A stretch of DNA of 64,000 nucleotides from Pseudomonas fluorescens (GCF_040448305.1 NZ_CP148752.1:3534001-3598000); one strand, 5' to 3'; numbered from the stretch's first letter, positions 50,463-60,532 are shown. Program-made: numbers and translations. The notes: generated by a model not told the origin, from the sequence alone.

Positions 50463-51224
50463 ATGGCGCCGCCCATGAATGAATCAACCATGAGCCCTAC
50501 TTCAAGCCTCATACGCCTTAACCAGGAAGGTAAAACGGAGTCTGTTACCCGTCGCCTGATAGAAATGATCGATCTGGGGTTGTTCACAGAAGGCGAACAG
50601 CTCCCCAATGAAAGTGCCCTGGCCACCCAACTCGGCGTCGCCACGGTTACGCTGCGGGACGCGCTGGCGGGCTTGCGCGAGCGCGGGGTTATCGAAACCC
50701 GGCGCGGACGCAGCGGCGGGAGCTTCATCTGCGCCGCGCCGCAAACCTCAGATCAGTCCCTGTTCGATCAACTACGTGAATTCAGCACGCTTGAACTGCG
50801 TGACCTCGCCGATGAACACGCTGCCATTTCAGGCGCCGCCGCCCGACTGGCGGCTCAGCGCACCGGGCCTGAGCAACATACAAGACTGAGCAGCCTTGTC
50901 GACGCCCTGGCCAACGCTCAAGAGCGGCGAGAGCGCCGCCGAGCAGACGCCAGATTCCATATCGAAATAGCCGTGGCAGCGCAGTCTGTGCGCCTGACTC
51001 ACAGCGAAGCGCGTCTGCAGGCGGAGCTTGGGGAACTGTTATGGCTGCCGTTTGCCGGCCAACCGGATCCACAGGCCATCGAGCGGGAGCATAGAGCTAT
51101 CCTGGAAGCCATCGTAGCAAACGACGCCAATCTGGCCGGCGCACTGGCAGAAGCACATGTAACACGAGGCGTTCGCCGCCTAAGCACCCTACGACTACAA
51201 CAAATGGCAGAAGGCGACTCATGA
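50463..51224 (+). CDS. GntR/FadR-family transcriptional regulator
   Basis: 253 residues. The winged helix is clear: VTRRLIEMIDLGLFTEGEQL, then ALATQLGVATVTLRDALAGL and RERGVIETRRGRSGGSFI. The C-terminal FCD domain has FHIEIAVAAQSVRLTHSEAR and REHRAILEAIVAND. ATGs at 50463, 50475 and 50490 are all possible; no good ribosome-binding site decides. It faces away from the aldehyde dehydrogenase/permease row and is followed 105 bp later by a Cache-domain protein in the same direction. Confidence 0.9.
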   Translation: MAPPMNESTMSPTSSLIRLNQEGKTESVTRRLIEMIDLGLFTEGEQLPNESALATQLGVATVTLRDALAGLRERGVIETRRGRSGGSFICAAPQTSDQSLFDQLREFSTLELRDLADEHAAISGAAARLAAQRTGPEQHTRLSSLVDALANAQERRERRRADARFHIEIAVAAQSVRLTHSEARLQAELGELLWLPFAGQPDPQAIEREHRAILEAIVANDANLAGALAEAHVTRGVRRLSTLRLQQMAEGDS

Positions 51225-51329
51225 ATGGAACGAAACTTGCTGAATTATTCGCTCGCTATGCAGCTCGGTGTCGCATACCCCGTCGACTGCAGGCACCGCA
51301 TTGTCTTCTCTGAGTCATGAGGTAGAGCC

Positions 51330-52073
51330 ATGGCTAACGAAATGTCAGCAAACGAGCTGTCCCAATGTGCCACGTTAATCAATGCTTCCGTAAGTAACGT
51401 ATTCAAGGGGCTCAACGATATGAGCGCCGCGGTATTGAGCATTTGGGAGCATACGTGTAGCAAAAAGGAGCGCCCCGGCCAAGGCGACCTGAAGCCATTG
51501 CTGCCGATTATTCGGCAAATCCTGAACTCGGAGAACCTCAAGTTTCATGGTGCCGGCGTGGTATTCGCTCCTGGTGAGCTGGAAGGCCGCGAAATGCATC
51601 TGGAATGGTGGTGCCGAACCCAAAAAGAAGAAATCAAGCCTCTGACGCTGAATTTTAATAGCCGTAGCGACCGTTTTTACGATTACCTGCACATGCCTTG
51701 GTACACCCGCCCCCAGCAAACCCGGCAGCCCTCCATAGACGGCCCGTTTGTGGATTTGTACGGCACGGAGCAGTACATCGTTGCGTTCTCGGTTCCTATT
51801 TTTTTCGCAGATCGCTTCATTGGTGTAGCTGCTGCCGATATTTCTCTGCACTCCTTGGAGCCCTTGCTCGTGCGCAGCCTTATGCGAGTCAGTAATGAGG
51901 CGTTGTTACTCAACGCCGAAGGAAGAGTGCTGGCGGCTAACACACCGAGTTGGCTGGCCGGTGATTTGATCCGAGGCACCCTGAGCCTGGACAAAGAACA
52001 GGGTCGCGTCCTGAGCCTTATCGACACATCGTCATATTGGAGCGTCGTAGAGCGGCCTGTCCCAAGGTTTTGA
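51330..52073 (+). CDS. Soluble Cache-domain protein
   Basis: 247 residues with no signal peptide or membrane helix. The sequence resembles the ligand-binding dCache fold of chemoreceptors: a long helix (LSQCATLINASVSNVFKGLN), WYTRPQQTRQPSIDGPFVDL and IVAFSVPIFFADRFIGVAAA-DISL. Cache domains normally face the periplasm; here the domain is alone and cytoplasmic. GAGGTAGAG lies before the ATG. Following a GntR gene, it may sense the cluster's substrate. Role unknown. Confidence 0.7.
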   Translation: MANEMSANELSQCATLINASVSNVFKGLNDMSAAVLSIWEHTCSKKERPGQGDLKPLLPIIRQILNSENLKFHGAGVVFAPGELEGREMHLEWWCRTQKEEIKPLTLNFNSRSDRFYDYLHMPWYTRPQQTRQPSIDGPFVDLYGTEQYIVAFSVPIFFADRFIGVAAADISLHSLEPLLVRSLMRVSNEALLLNAEGRVLAANTPSWLAGDLIRGTLSLDKEQGRVLSLIDTSSYWSVVERPVPRF

Positions 52074-52803
52074 TCAAGACTCCATCTTGGTTTGAAGAAC
52101 CAAATCTCAACCCAGGCGCATCAGGAAAAGTCCCCCCGAATGAAAGCTCCTGCCATGGATGGCTGGAGGTCGCCATGCACTCTGCTACCGAAAGTGGCCC
52201 CCATTCTAGCCGCCTATTCCATTAGGCAATTGCACAAGAATCATCTCAACCGAATTGACGAAGCTGTGCACTCTCGCCGCGACACTGGAAGATCATAACC
52301 TTTAGAAGGAGCCGCAGTGGGTCGTGCAGCCACTGGGTTCTTCACGAAGTCCGTGAACGACTGAAACAAGTACTTTGACGCCTCACTCCACACGTTTCCT
52401 GCCTGTCGGGCCTGACTAAAACCCGCGTTGCGGTCAGATCATTTTTCGAAGTTTGGAGCTAGAGGGGGACGCACTCAAATCGAGGCGGCTGTAGTGGAAA
52501 TGAATACAGCTTTTGACCTGGAGGTTAGCCAGCACCCACCCGGAACAACAGGCTGACCTAGAGACATTGTGAGCCGGATTCGTTGGTCAACTCACACCGA
52601 TTAATTAAAAAGATATAAATCATGGTTATCAAACAGAGGGTGTACGGCTACCGGGACAGCGAGCGCTTTTTCATGAAGATCAAGAGCGTCTTTCCCGGTA
52701 ATCCGTGAAGAATCATTTTTACTCACGAAACGAAGATGGTGGCGCGACCAGTACCTGGGCCGCGCCGATGATCGATACACCTTCATGACACCGAGACGCG
52801 CTA
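52074..52803. other. Stretch without recognisable gene
   Basis: 730 bp between the Cache gene and the aminotransferase stop. Short frames only; no motif, strong hairpin or tRNA was seen. Confidence 0.4.
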
Positions 52804-54225
52804 TCAGGAGTTGTGCGTGTAGCCCTCCCACTGATGCCACATGCTTTGGTTGACACCCAGACCAAACCAACGGTCAGTGTCGTCGAGTGCACGGCTAAAC
52901 GTATCAACCACAAACTGTATTTCTTCTGTCGTGGATATCAGTGGTGGACAGAATGCAATCGAGTCTCCCATCGCCCTTGTGATCATGCCGTACTCCTGCG
53001 CACGTCCCGCCAGGTAGCGCCCCAGCTTCCCAACCGTATCCAGCGGCTCCTTTGTCCGACGATCCGCAACGAGCTCCACAGCGGCGATCAGTCCACAGCC
53101 CCTGACCTCCCCTACCAACGGATGATCAGCAAATTGAGCCAGTCCGGCCTGAAGTTGTTCGCCCAACTCGCAGGCGCGCTCAACAAGCCGATCTTCCTGG
53201 ATGATCTTTATGTTTTCCAGCGCAACTGCAGTCGCAACCGGGTGGCCGCTGCCGGTGAAGCCATGGCCCAGAGTACCGAAGGTGTGGCTCTGATCGGCGA
53301 TCCCCTCGAAGACCTTATCGTTGATCAGGACTGCCGCGATCGGTTGATACGAAGAAGATAGTTGCTTGGAAACCACCATTACATCCGGCTTGATGCCGAA
53401 GGTTTCGCAGCCAAACATTTTACCGGTACGACCAAAGCCGCAAATCACTTCATCCGCAACGACCAGCACGTCATATTTGCGGCACACCGCTTGAATCTTG
53501 TCCCAATATGTGCGCGGAGGCACGATCACGCCGCCCGCCCCCATCAGCGGTTCGCCGTAAAAAGCGGCTACTGTTTCCGGGCCCTCCCGGAGGATGACAT
53601 TTTCCAGTTCGATTGCCAGGCGATCAGCAAATTGTTCCTCGGTCTCGCCAGGTTTGGCATTGCGATAGTGGTGCGGACAAGCAACGTGAAAGAAGCCGGG
53701 CAACGGCACATCAAAACCACGTTGATTCACCTGCAGCCCGGTCAAACTGGCGCTGACAGCAGTAATGCCGTGATACGCATTGTGACGGCTGATGAACTTC
53801 TTTTTGCCAGGCTTGCCGATGGCATTGTTGCGATACCAGATCATCTTGACGACGGTGTCGTTGGCTTCAGAGCCTGAGTTAGTGAAGAAGACTTTGCTCA
53901 TCGGCACCGGGGCGAGTTCGATCAGCTTCTCGGCCAATTCGATACTGGGCGTGTGAGCCTTGTGGCTGAAGAGGTGATAAAAGGGCAGTTTGCGTAGCTG
54001 TTGCTCTGCCGCCTTGATCAGGCGCTCATTACTGAAACCAAGCGCCACACTCCAAAGACCCGACATTGCTTCAAGATAACGCTTGCCCTGATTGTCATAG
54101 ACGTAAACGCCTTCGCCACGCTCGATGATCAGCGGGCCTACTTCCTGGTGCAGTCGCGCATCCGTGTAGGGGTGCAGTTGATGCTGAACATCCTTTTCGG
54201 CGAGCGAAAGATACGAGCGATTCAT
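52804..54225 (-). CDS. Class III PLP aminotransferase (GABA/5-aminovalerate type)
   Basis: 473 residues from the ATG at 54225, with GGAG upstream. Motifs: FTNSGSEANDTVVKMIWYRN, SRHNAYHGITAVSASLTG, VVADEVICGFGRTGKMFGCE and the PLP lysine in MVVSKQLSSSYQPIAAVLIN. The closest pattern is the omega-aminotransferase group acting on GABA, beta-alanine or 5-aminovalerate with pyruvate or 2-oxoglutarate. It ends the csiD-lhgO-gabD row and probably produces the semialdehyde for GabD. Confidence 0.88.
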   Translation of the reverse strand: MNRSYLSLAEKDVQHQLHPYTDARLHQEVGPLIIERGEGVYVYDNQGKRYLEAMSGLWSVALGFSNERLIKAAEQQLRKLPFYHLFSHKAHTPSIELAEKLIELAPVPMSKVFFTNSGSEANDTVVKMIWYRNNAIGKPGKKKFISRHNAYHGITAVSASLTGLQVNQRGFDVPLPGFFHVACPHHYRNAKPGETEEQFADRLAIELENVILREGPETVAAFYGEPLMGAGGVIVPPRTYWDKIQAVCRKYDVLVVADEVICGFGRTGKMFGCETFGIKPDVMVVSKQLSSSYQPIAAVLINDKVFEGIADQSHTFGTLGHGFTGSGHPVATAVALENIKIIQEDRLVERACELGEQLQAGLAQFADHPLVGEVRGCGLIAAVELVADRRTKEPLDTVGKLGRYLAGRAQEYGMITRAMGDSIAFCPPLISTTEEIQFVVDTFSRALDDTDRWFGLGVNQSMWHQWEGYTHNS

Positions 54226-54325
54226 ATTAAGGAACTCCGGGGAATGACAGCCATATGGCATTGTTACAGGTTCGGTGGGTGTTCATTTCCACCCCCACTT
54301 GACGCTTGATGAATGTCCGCAGTGA

Positions 54326-55774
54326 TTACACGCCGATACAGAGGTATTTGATTTCCAAGTAGTCCTCAATGCCGTACTTGGAGCCTTCACGGCCCAGACC
54401 CGAAGCCTTGATGCCACCGAACGGCGCGACTTCGTTGGAGATGATCCCGGTGTTGACGCCGACAATGCCGTATTCCAGCGCTTCGCCCACACGGAACACC
54501 CGGCTCAAGTCCCGAGCATAGAAGTAAGACGCCAGGCCGAATTCGGTATCGTTGGCCATGGCGATCACATCGGCTTCATCCTTGAAGCGGAACAGCGGCG
54601 CCAGTGGGCCGAAGGTTTCTTCCTTGGCGACGGCGGCGTTGCGCGGTACATCAACCAGCACGGTCGGCTCGAAGAAGGTCCCGCCCAGGGCGTGCGGCTT
54701 GCCGCCGGCGACCACGCGAGCGCCTTTGCTCACAGCATCTTCAATGTGTTCCTGAACCTTGGCCATAGCTTTGGCGTCGATCAGGGGGCCGGTGGTGATG
54801 CCGTTTTCCAGGCCATTACCAATGTTCAACTTGGCCACGGCCGAGGTGAGCTTGTCGACGAAGGCATCGTAGATGCCGTCCTGGATATACAGGCGGTTGG
54901 CGCAGACGCAGGTCTGGCCGTTGTTGCGGTACTTGGAGATCAGCGCGCCCTCGACGGCCGCATCCAGGTCGGCGTCATCGAAGACGATGAAGGGTGCATT
55001 GCCGCCCAGTTCCAGCGACACCTTCTTGATGTCCTTGGCGCACTCGATCATCAGCTGGCGGCCGATTTCGGTGGAGCCGGTGAAGGTCAGCTTGCGCACG
55101 AGCGGGTTACCGGTCAGCTCGCTGCCGACTTCGCCGGCACTGCCGGTGACCACGCTGAACACGCCTTTCGGAATGCCGGCGCGCTCGGCCAGCTCGGCCA
55201 AGGCCAGGGCCGAGTAAGGCGTTTGCGAGGCCGGCTTGAGGACCATGGTGCAGCCGGCGGCCAGGGCCGGACCGGCCTTGCGGGTGATCATCGCCGAAGG
55301 GAAGTTCCACGGAGTGATGGCGGCGGTGACACCGATCGGCTGCTTGAGCACCATCAGGCGCTTGTCGACCTGGTGACCGGGGATCATGTCGCCATACACG
55401 CGCTTGGCCTCTTCGCCGAACCACTCCAGAAAGGAAGCGGCATAAGCGATTTCGCCACGGGACTCGGTCAGTGGCTTGCCTTGCTCCAGGGTCATCAGGC
55501 GGGCCAGGTCTTCCTGGTTGGCCATCATCAGGTCGAACCACTTGCGAAGCTTGTTGGCGCGCTCCTTGGCGGTCAGGGCGCGCCAGGCCGGTAGCGCCTT
55601 GTCAGCGGCTTCAATGGCACGACGGGTTTCGGTCGCCCCCATCTTCGGCACGCTGCCAATGATTTCACCGGTGGCCGGGTTGTTGACCATGAGGGTCTGA
55701 CCACTGTCAGCATCTGCCCAGGCACCGTCGATATAGGCTTGCTGGCGGAACAGTTTCGGATCGTTGAGTTGCAC
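54326..55774 (-). CDS. gabD: NAD(P)-dependent succinate-semialdehyde dehydrogenase
   Basis: 482 residues, the length of GabD. Motifs: TAAITPWNFPSAMITRKAGP, LTFTGSTEIGRQLMIECAKD, SLELGGNAPFIVFDDADLDA (Glu) and RNNGQTCVCANRLYIQDG (Cys). It oxidises succinate (or glutarate) semialdehyde to the dicarboxylate. It lies 13 bp behind lhgO in the same direction, and an aminotransferase follows, the gene order known from the E. coli csiD-lhgO-gabDT operon. Confidence 0.94.
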   Translation of the reverse strand: MQLNDPKLFRQQAYIDGAWADADSGQTLMVNNPATGEIIGSVPKMGATETRRAIEAADKALPAWRALTAKERANKLRKWFDLMMANQEDLARLMTLEQGKPLTESRGEIAYAASFLEWFGEEAKRVYGDMIPGHQVDKRLMVLKQPIGVTAAITPWNFPSAMITRKAGPALAAGCTMVLKPASQTPYSALALAELAERAGIPKGVFSVVTGSAGEVGSELTGNPLVRKLTFTGSTEIGRQLMIECAKDIKKVSLELGGNAPFIVFDDADLDAAVEGALISKYRNNGQTCVCANRLYIQDGIYDAFVDKLTSAVAKLNIGNGLENGITTGPLIDAKAMAKVQEHIEDAVSKGARVVAGGKPHALGGTFFEPTVLVDVPRNAAVAKEETFGPLAPLFRFKDEADVIAMANDTEFGLASYFYARDLSRVFRVGEALEYGIVGVNTGIISNEVAPFGGIKASGLGREGSKYGIEDYLEIKYLCIGV

Positions 55775-55787
55775 GCGAAATTCCTCG

Positions 55788-57062
55788 TTAGCGGGTTACG
55801 CCGGAAGCCGCCATCGGGGCGGTCCGAGTGGAGTTGGCGGGTTTGACAAAACTGACACCAGTGCTTGCTAGCTGCTCACGGACCTTGTCGACGATGTATG
55901 CGCCGATCGGGATGGCGGAGGTCGCTGCAGGCGACGGGGCGTTGCAGACGCTGACGCTACGGGCGGTATTGACGAACAGGAAATCGTCGATCAACTTGCC
56001 GTCAAGCGAGACAGCCTGGGCGCGCACACCGGCCGGGTAGGCGGTGAGGTCGCTCTTGTTGATGCTCGGGCAGTACTTCTGCACTTCCTTCAGGTAGCCG
56101 CCCTTGAACAGTGAGTTCTTCATCTCGATCAGGCCGGGGCGCAGGTTCTTCATCAGCACCTTCAGAATGCCCGGGGTGGTCAGGGTTTCGAACATGTCCG
56201 ACAGCGAAAAATCGGTCTTGCGATAGCCTTCGCGCTTCATCGCCAGCACTGCGTTGGGGCCGACAGTGACGGTGCCGTCGATCATGCGGGTCAGGTGCAC
56301 GCCGAGAAATGGCATGGACGGATCCGGGATCGGATAGATCAGGTGGTTGACGATCTGATTATGCTGTTTGGGCAGCAGGTAATACTCGCCGCGGAACGGG
56401 CAGATGATGAAGTTGGGCTTGATCCCGAGCATACGCACCACGCGGTCAGCCATCAGGCCCGAGCAGGTGATCAGGAAGCGCCCGTGGTGCTCCAGGGTGT
56501 CGGTGCGGACCACGACTTCATCGGGGCGCTCGCCGATGGCGACGACTTCGCTGTTGTAGCGGATCTCACCACCGGCGGCCTCGAATTCTCGGCCCATGGC
56601 CGCAGTGACCTCGGCGTAGTTCACAATGCCGCTCGAAGGCACGTAGATGCCGCCCAGGCCGACGATGTTCGGCTCGCGCTCGCGCAGCTCGGCGGCCGAA
56701 AGCCATGCACGCCTCAGTCCATTGGCTTCGGTGCGGTCCCACAACGCGCTCATGCGCTGCATTTCCAGCTCGTTGGTGGCCACCAGCAGCTTGCCGCACT
56801 CATCAAAAGGGATGCCGTGCTTGTCGCAGAAGGCCTTGGTGGCCTTGTTACCTTCCAGGCAGAAGCGCGCCTTCAGACTGCCCGGGGTGTAGTAGACGCC
56901 AGCATGGATTACGCCACTGTTGTGGCCGGTCTGGTGCTTGGCGGGGCCGGACTCTTTCTCCAGCAAGAGGATTTTTGCGTCCGGGTAAACCTGGGCCAGT
57001 TGCATGGCCGTGGACATACCCACAATGCCGCCACCGATGATGATGAAGTCGTACGCAGCCAT
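55788..57062 (-). CDS. lhgO: L-2-hydroxyglutarate oxidase/dehydrogenase
   Basis: 424 residues from the ATG at 57062, with AGGTGGG upstream. The FAD motif DFIIIGGGIVGMSTAMQLAQ opens the protein; KESGPAKHQTGHNSGVIHAG and CPFRGEYYLLPKQHNQIVNH are typical LhgO blocks. The enzyme oxidises L-2-hydroxyglutarate, the product of CsiD, to 2-oxoglutarate, passing electrons to quinone at the membrane. Placed between csiD and gabD as expected. Confidence 0.95.
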   Translation of the reverse strand: MAAYDFIIIGGGIVGMSTAMQLAQVYPDAKILLLEKESGPAKHQTGHNSGVIHAGVYYTPGSLKARFCLEGNKATKAFCDKHGIPFDECGKLLVATNELEMQRMSALWDRTEANGLRRAWLSAAELREREPNIVGLGGIYVPSSGIVNYAEVTAAMGREFEAAGGEIRYNSEVVAIGERPDEVVVRTDTLEHHGRFLITCSGLMADRVVRMLGIKPNFIICPFRGEYYLLPKQHNQIVNHLIYPIPDPSMPFLGVHLTRMIDGTVTVGPNAVLAMKREGYRKTDFSLSDMFETLTTPGILKVLMKNLRPGLIEMKNSLFKGGYLKEVQKYCPSINKSDLTAYPAGVRAQAVSLDGKLIDDFLFVNTARSVSVCNAPSPAATSAIPIGAYIVDKVREQLASTGVSFVKPANSTRTAPMAASGVTR

Positions 57063-57151
57063 TAGCTTGCACCCACCTGAATTACGTTTTTGTTGGAAGC
57101 GCGATAAGGGCCACATGAGGTGGCCCTCGTCACTTCAGCGTTTGGCAAACC

Positions 57152-58129
57152 TTACTGGCCGCGCTGGTACATGGTTTTTTGGTAGCTGATGTAGCCGCGC
57201 TGACGCATCAGCTCACGACGCAGGCCCGGGTGGGCGGTGAAGCGGTCACGACCGTGCAGCCAGAACATGTTGTTGACGAGCACGAAGCTTCCGACCGGCA
57301 CCGGTACCGAAACCTTCTCCTGACTGCCTTCCAGGGATTCGCTCATGGCGGTCAGCCAAATGCCTTCCTCAAAGTCCTTGGGCTGCACGAACTGGTCGAT
57401 GTAGCGCATCGTCGGGCGGCCTTCGGCGTCGTTGTCGAACACCGCATGGAACACGTCTTCACGCACGTTCTTGCTCGGTGGCGCGGTGAAGCGCATTTCA
57501 CGGCGGGCAAGCGGATGCGTGTAGTAATGGTTCAGGTCTCCCCAATCGTCCAGGTGCAGCAGCAGGGTGTTGCCACCCTCCATGTTCTGCTCGTCGATCT
57601 TCATCATCAGCACATAGTCAGTGCGCTCCTGAACAAATGTGCCGTCGTTGTGCAGTTCCATGACCCGGTGTGGCTGGCGCAGGTAGCTGTCGGAGTTGTC
57701 GGTGTTGACCACTGCAAAGCGCGCGTAGAACTGGCCGCTCATGGCATCGAAGTTGGAGCGACCGATCAAGTGCGCGACGGCCGAGGAAAACTTGACCATG
57801 TCATCGGCCTGGGACACTTCGTTCAACCCCTCCGGCGTGATCAGCATGCCGCCGGTGGCGCGGTCGAGAATGGTGTTGATCAACACCGGGCGCAGGGTGC
57901 CTTCGCACAGCTCGTCAAGTATCTGGCCAACCCGGAAGCGCAGGAACGATTTGTACTCCAGAGCCTGGACCGGCCATTGCGTCACCGCCTTTATGAACGC
58001 GTCGACGGTTTGCTTGGCAAATTTCAGCTCAAGCAGGCGCGGTGACTGGCTGGAAGGGGTGAGAGTGAAACCCTTGCACTCCGATGGCAGTGGTATCACA
58101 AGGTCCTGAATTTGCGTAAAGGCGTTCAT
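57152..58129 (-). CDS. csiD: Glutarate 2-hydroxylase CsiD (GlaH)
   Basis: 325 residues from the ATG at 58129, with CCAGGAAC upstream. CsiD is a 2-oxoglutarate/Fe(II) oxygenase that hydroxylates glutarate to L-2-hydroxyglutarate. Visible: [20 protein letters not shown] with the His-x-Asp iron pair, and the distal His and 2OG arginine in [20 protein letters not shown]. First gene of the glutarate row that ends with the aminotransferase. An operator-like palindrome lies 86 bp upstream and CsiR is divergent. Confidence 0.95.
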   Translation of the reverse strand: MNAFTQIQDLVIPLPSECKGFTLTPSSQSPRLLELKFAKQTVDAFIKAVTQWPVQALEYKSFLRFRVGQILDELCEGTLRPVLINTILDRATGGMLITPEGLNEVSQADDMVKFSSAVAHLIGRSNFDAMSGQFYARFAVVNTDNSDSYLRQPHRVMELHNDGTFVQERTDYVLMMKIDEQNMEGGNTLLLHLDDWGDLNHYYTHPLARREMRFTAPPSKNVREDVFHAVFDNDAEGRPTMRYIDQFVQPKDFEEGIWLTAMSESLEGSQEKVSVPVPVGSFVLVNNMFWLHGRDRFTAHPGLRRELMRQRGYISYQKTMYQRGQ

Positions 58130-58214
58130 GGCAGTTCCTGGGCAGAAGGTAGGGATTGGCCCCTCCAGCATTGATGCGGATCAGGCTCAGAGCAAAAATA
58201 TCGCCATAAATTCT

Positions 58215-58228
58215 AAATGTCTACATTT
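58215..58228. promoter_or_regulatory. CsiR-type operator candidate
   Basis: AAATGT-CT-ACATTT is a perfect inverted repeat between csiD and the divergent GntR/FCD gene. The bases ATGT-CTACA-TTTT also fit the ATGT-N5-TTTT element that I recall for E. coli CsiR. Confidence 0.55.
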
Positions 58229-58324
58229 TTTAGCATTATCGACAAAACACCGTTTCGTCTTATGTTTTTCGTATGACAGATGTTTAGGTATGATTGGACC
58301 TTGTCGTTTTCAGGAGCAGTACCT

Positions 58325-59023
58325 TTGGATAGCCTCACCCCCAAGCAGAACTATGCATTCAGCGGGTATGAGCGACTCAAACAGGACATCATTCGCGGGG
58401 TCTTCAAGCCCGGAGAGAAGCTCCTCATGAGTGGGCTCAAGGAGCGTTATGACTTGGGGGTTGGCCCGCTGCGAGAGGCGCTTTCGCAATTGGTGGCCGA
58501 ACATCTGGTGGTGGTGATCAGCCAGAAGGGCTACCGGGTCGCGCCCATGTCGTTGAAAGAAATGCAGGACATCTACGATGCCCGCGCCAACCTCGAGGCG
58601 ATGATCGTAGGCTTGGCCATTGAGCGCGGTGACGACGCTTGGGAGGCGCAGATCCTTGCCCAGTCCCATACCCTCTCGAAAGTTATGGATGTCAAAACCC
58701 GAGAGCAGGTCTTGGATGTCTGGGACGAACGGCACAAGGCCTTCCACACGGCTATTGCTACCGGTTGTGGTTCAAAACACCTGTTACAGGCACGTGGCTA
58801 TCTATTTGATCAGGCCGAACGCTACCGCCACCTTTGGCTGACCCAGACGGTTTTCTCCGAAGAAGCCCTGGCGTTGAAGCGCAAGGAACATGCTGCGCTG
58901 GTTGAAGCTATTCTGGCGCGCGATGCGCCACGGGCCAGCACCATGATGCGCACTCACCTGATGACGCCGGTACCGATCATCGCCGAGATTATGTTGGTGC
59001 AAGGAATGGGCAGTGCCGCGTGA
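58325..59023 (+). CDS. csiR: GntR/FCD-family repressor CsiR
   Basis: 232 residues if translation starts at the TTG at 58325, which has AGGAGC 8 bp upstream; an ATG at 58280 adds 15 codons without such a site. The winged helix reads YERLKQDIIRGVFKPGEKLL, LKERYDLGVGPLREALSQLV and ISQKGYRVAPMSLKEM, and the FCD domain follows. In E. coli CsiR represses csiD and is relieved by glutarate. The divergent position here and the palindrome in the gap support that role. Confidence 0.88.
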   Translation: MDSLTPKQNYAFSGYERLKQDIIRGVFKPGEKLLMSGLKERYDLGVGPLREALSQLVAEHLVVVISQKGYRVAPMSLKEMQDIYDARANLEAMIVGLAIERGDDAWEAQILAQSHTLSKVMDVKTREQVLDVWDERHKAFHTAIATGCGSKHLLQARGYLFDQAERYRHLWLTQTVFSEEALALKRKEHAALVEAILARDAPRASTMMRTHLMTPVPIIAEIMLVQGMGSAA

Positions 59024-59402
59024 GTTTGGGGTTGAACGGGGCGGCTAAAGCGAGCATATCCGCCCACTCTAGTGTCCTGAGCAGTTAATTCATTGATCTA
59101 CCGGTAACGATATACTGTGCGTTTAAGTACATAAGGCGAAGCCGAGCGTTATTAACATTGAATTAATTGATTAACAGCTCAGCTCACTAACTAAGCTGTG
59201 CGCTTATAAGCATATTCGCGAATCTGTATCAGGCACTTGGCAAAAAACAATGGAGGCAGACACTCACAAAGAAGCCATAGAGTTCGCCCAGCTACAGATT
59301 GATTATCTCTATCACTGAGCCAGCAAATGTACTAGATTGAGACAGAAATCGGCGACTTTCACTTATGCTGAGGCAGGAGTAACCCTGCCCCAGCATAAAC
59401 GA
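59024..59402. other. Stretch without recognisable gene
   Basis: 379 bp, AT-rich, between csiR and the cyclase-family gene. No frame, hairpin or repeat of note. Confidence 0.4.
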
Positions 59403-60359
59403 CTATTTGATCACTACCGGATTGACCGGTGATCCGGCAGCGCGATGTACTTTTAGCGGGGCGGCCACATAAAGGAAAGTATACTGCCTGTCTTTAGCGC
59501 AACTTTCGGCTAGTTTTTCCAGGTCGCAGATCTCCGTAAAGGCGATACCAAGATTACGCATCAAAGCGCAGTGTAGTGGCAGAGCCACACCTGATACTGG
59601 GTCTGTCGTGACCTCATTGGCGATGGTATCGGTGACAAGGTTTGGAATTTCCTTGTCATGGAACCATCGAACAAGCTCCTCCGAATATGTAAGGCCTGGC
59701 TCGCAGAATCCGTCGTAAAACGCCTCGCCCTGCTCATAGAAAGCTTGAAGGAAGTTAGTCCTGATAATCAGGATATCGTGGGGCTCGATCGTATGGCCCT
59801 GAGCCTCTGCGCACGCCATAAGATCCATGTGAGTGAATGTCTCACCTTTATCCAGCATACGCTTGCCACGATGCCGTGCCATATCCAGTAATACGCCGCG
59901 CCCGACCACTCCTCGCTCGCCGATAGGTGCGACACTGGCCTTGTCGAGGCCACCCACAGTTGTTCGCGCGTCGTAGCCGTTCCATATTTTCCCGCCGTAC
60001 CAGAGGTGGCCAAGCGCATCATATTGCGTGGAGCCTTGCAGGAACGCGTCGATCTTGTCATCAGCGTAGTGCAACCCGCCGGGATAACATGGGCCATGAT
60101 CATTGTCCCAGCTTGACTCATCGAGAACCATAGTACGTTCCGCCGGGGTACGGCCTGGCCAAACCGGATCGCCTGCGGGATCACCGATCATACGCTGTAA
60201 AGTAAATACGCTTCCCGTCTTAATATGCGCAACCCCGCGCATGACTTCTTGCGCGGTCAGGTAATTCAGAGAGCCAACTTCATCTTCCGCGCCCCACTTG
60301 CCCCAGTTAGAAGGAGCGTCCTTCAAAAAATCATCCATCTTAGGAACTGCAGCAGTCAT
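59403..60359 (-). CDS. Cyclase-family (kynurenine-formamidase-like) metal hydrolase
   Basis: 318 residues from the ATG at 60359, chosen because AAGGAAA precedes it. The family core is seen in STQYDALGHLWYGGKIWNGY (the usual HxGTHxDxPxH motif appears here in a variant form), GVLLDMARHRGKRMLDKGET and HDILIIRTNFLQAFYEQ. Such Zn/Mn enzymes hydrolyse cyclic amides, formamides or lactones. Placed after an OprD porin and two iron-dependent alcohol dehydrogenases in the same direction. Substrate unknown. Confidence 0.82.
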   Translation of the reverse strand: MTAAVPKMDDFLKDAPSNWGKWGAEDEVGSLNYLTAQEVMRGVAHIKTGSVFTLQRMIGDPAGDPVWPGRTPAERTMVLDESSWDNDHGPCYPGGLHYADDKIDAFLQGSTQYDALGHLWYGGKIWNGYDARTTVGGLDKASVAPIGERGVVGRGVLLDMARHRGKRMLDKGETFTHMDLMACAEAQGHTIEPHDILIIRTNFLQAFYEQGEAFYDGFCEPGLTYSEELVRWFHDKEIPNLVTDTIANEVTTDPVSGVALPLHCALMRNLGIAFTEICDLEKLAESCAKDRQYTFLYVAAPLKVHRAAGSPVNPVVIK

Positions 60360-60479
60360 GATGTTTTCCTTTTCAGTCACGGTGGTTATTGAAGCGCACG
60401 ACTAATGCGCCTTGCGTCCTTACCGCTCAGGACATACAAAACATTGAAATGAAAGTGCTCGCTTAATGACAAACGAGCG

Positions 60480-60503
60480 GCGGCTACAAAAGTCTGTAGC
60501 CGC
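60480..60503. terminator. Hairpin after the porin gene
   Basis: GCGGCTACA and TGTAGCCGC are perfect 9-bp inverted repeats with a 6-base loop, about 30 bp beyond the porin stop. On the minus strand only a short T-run follows. Confidence 0.5.
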
Positions 60504-60532
60504 TGGCGTAGCGTGCGATCTGTTTAGCGGTA

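Noticed and set aside
54692..55594. 300-codon plus-strand frame opposite gabD
   Set aside because: Shadow of gabD, which carries all ALDH catalytic motifs.
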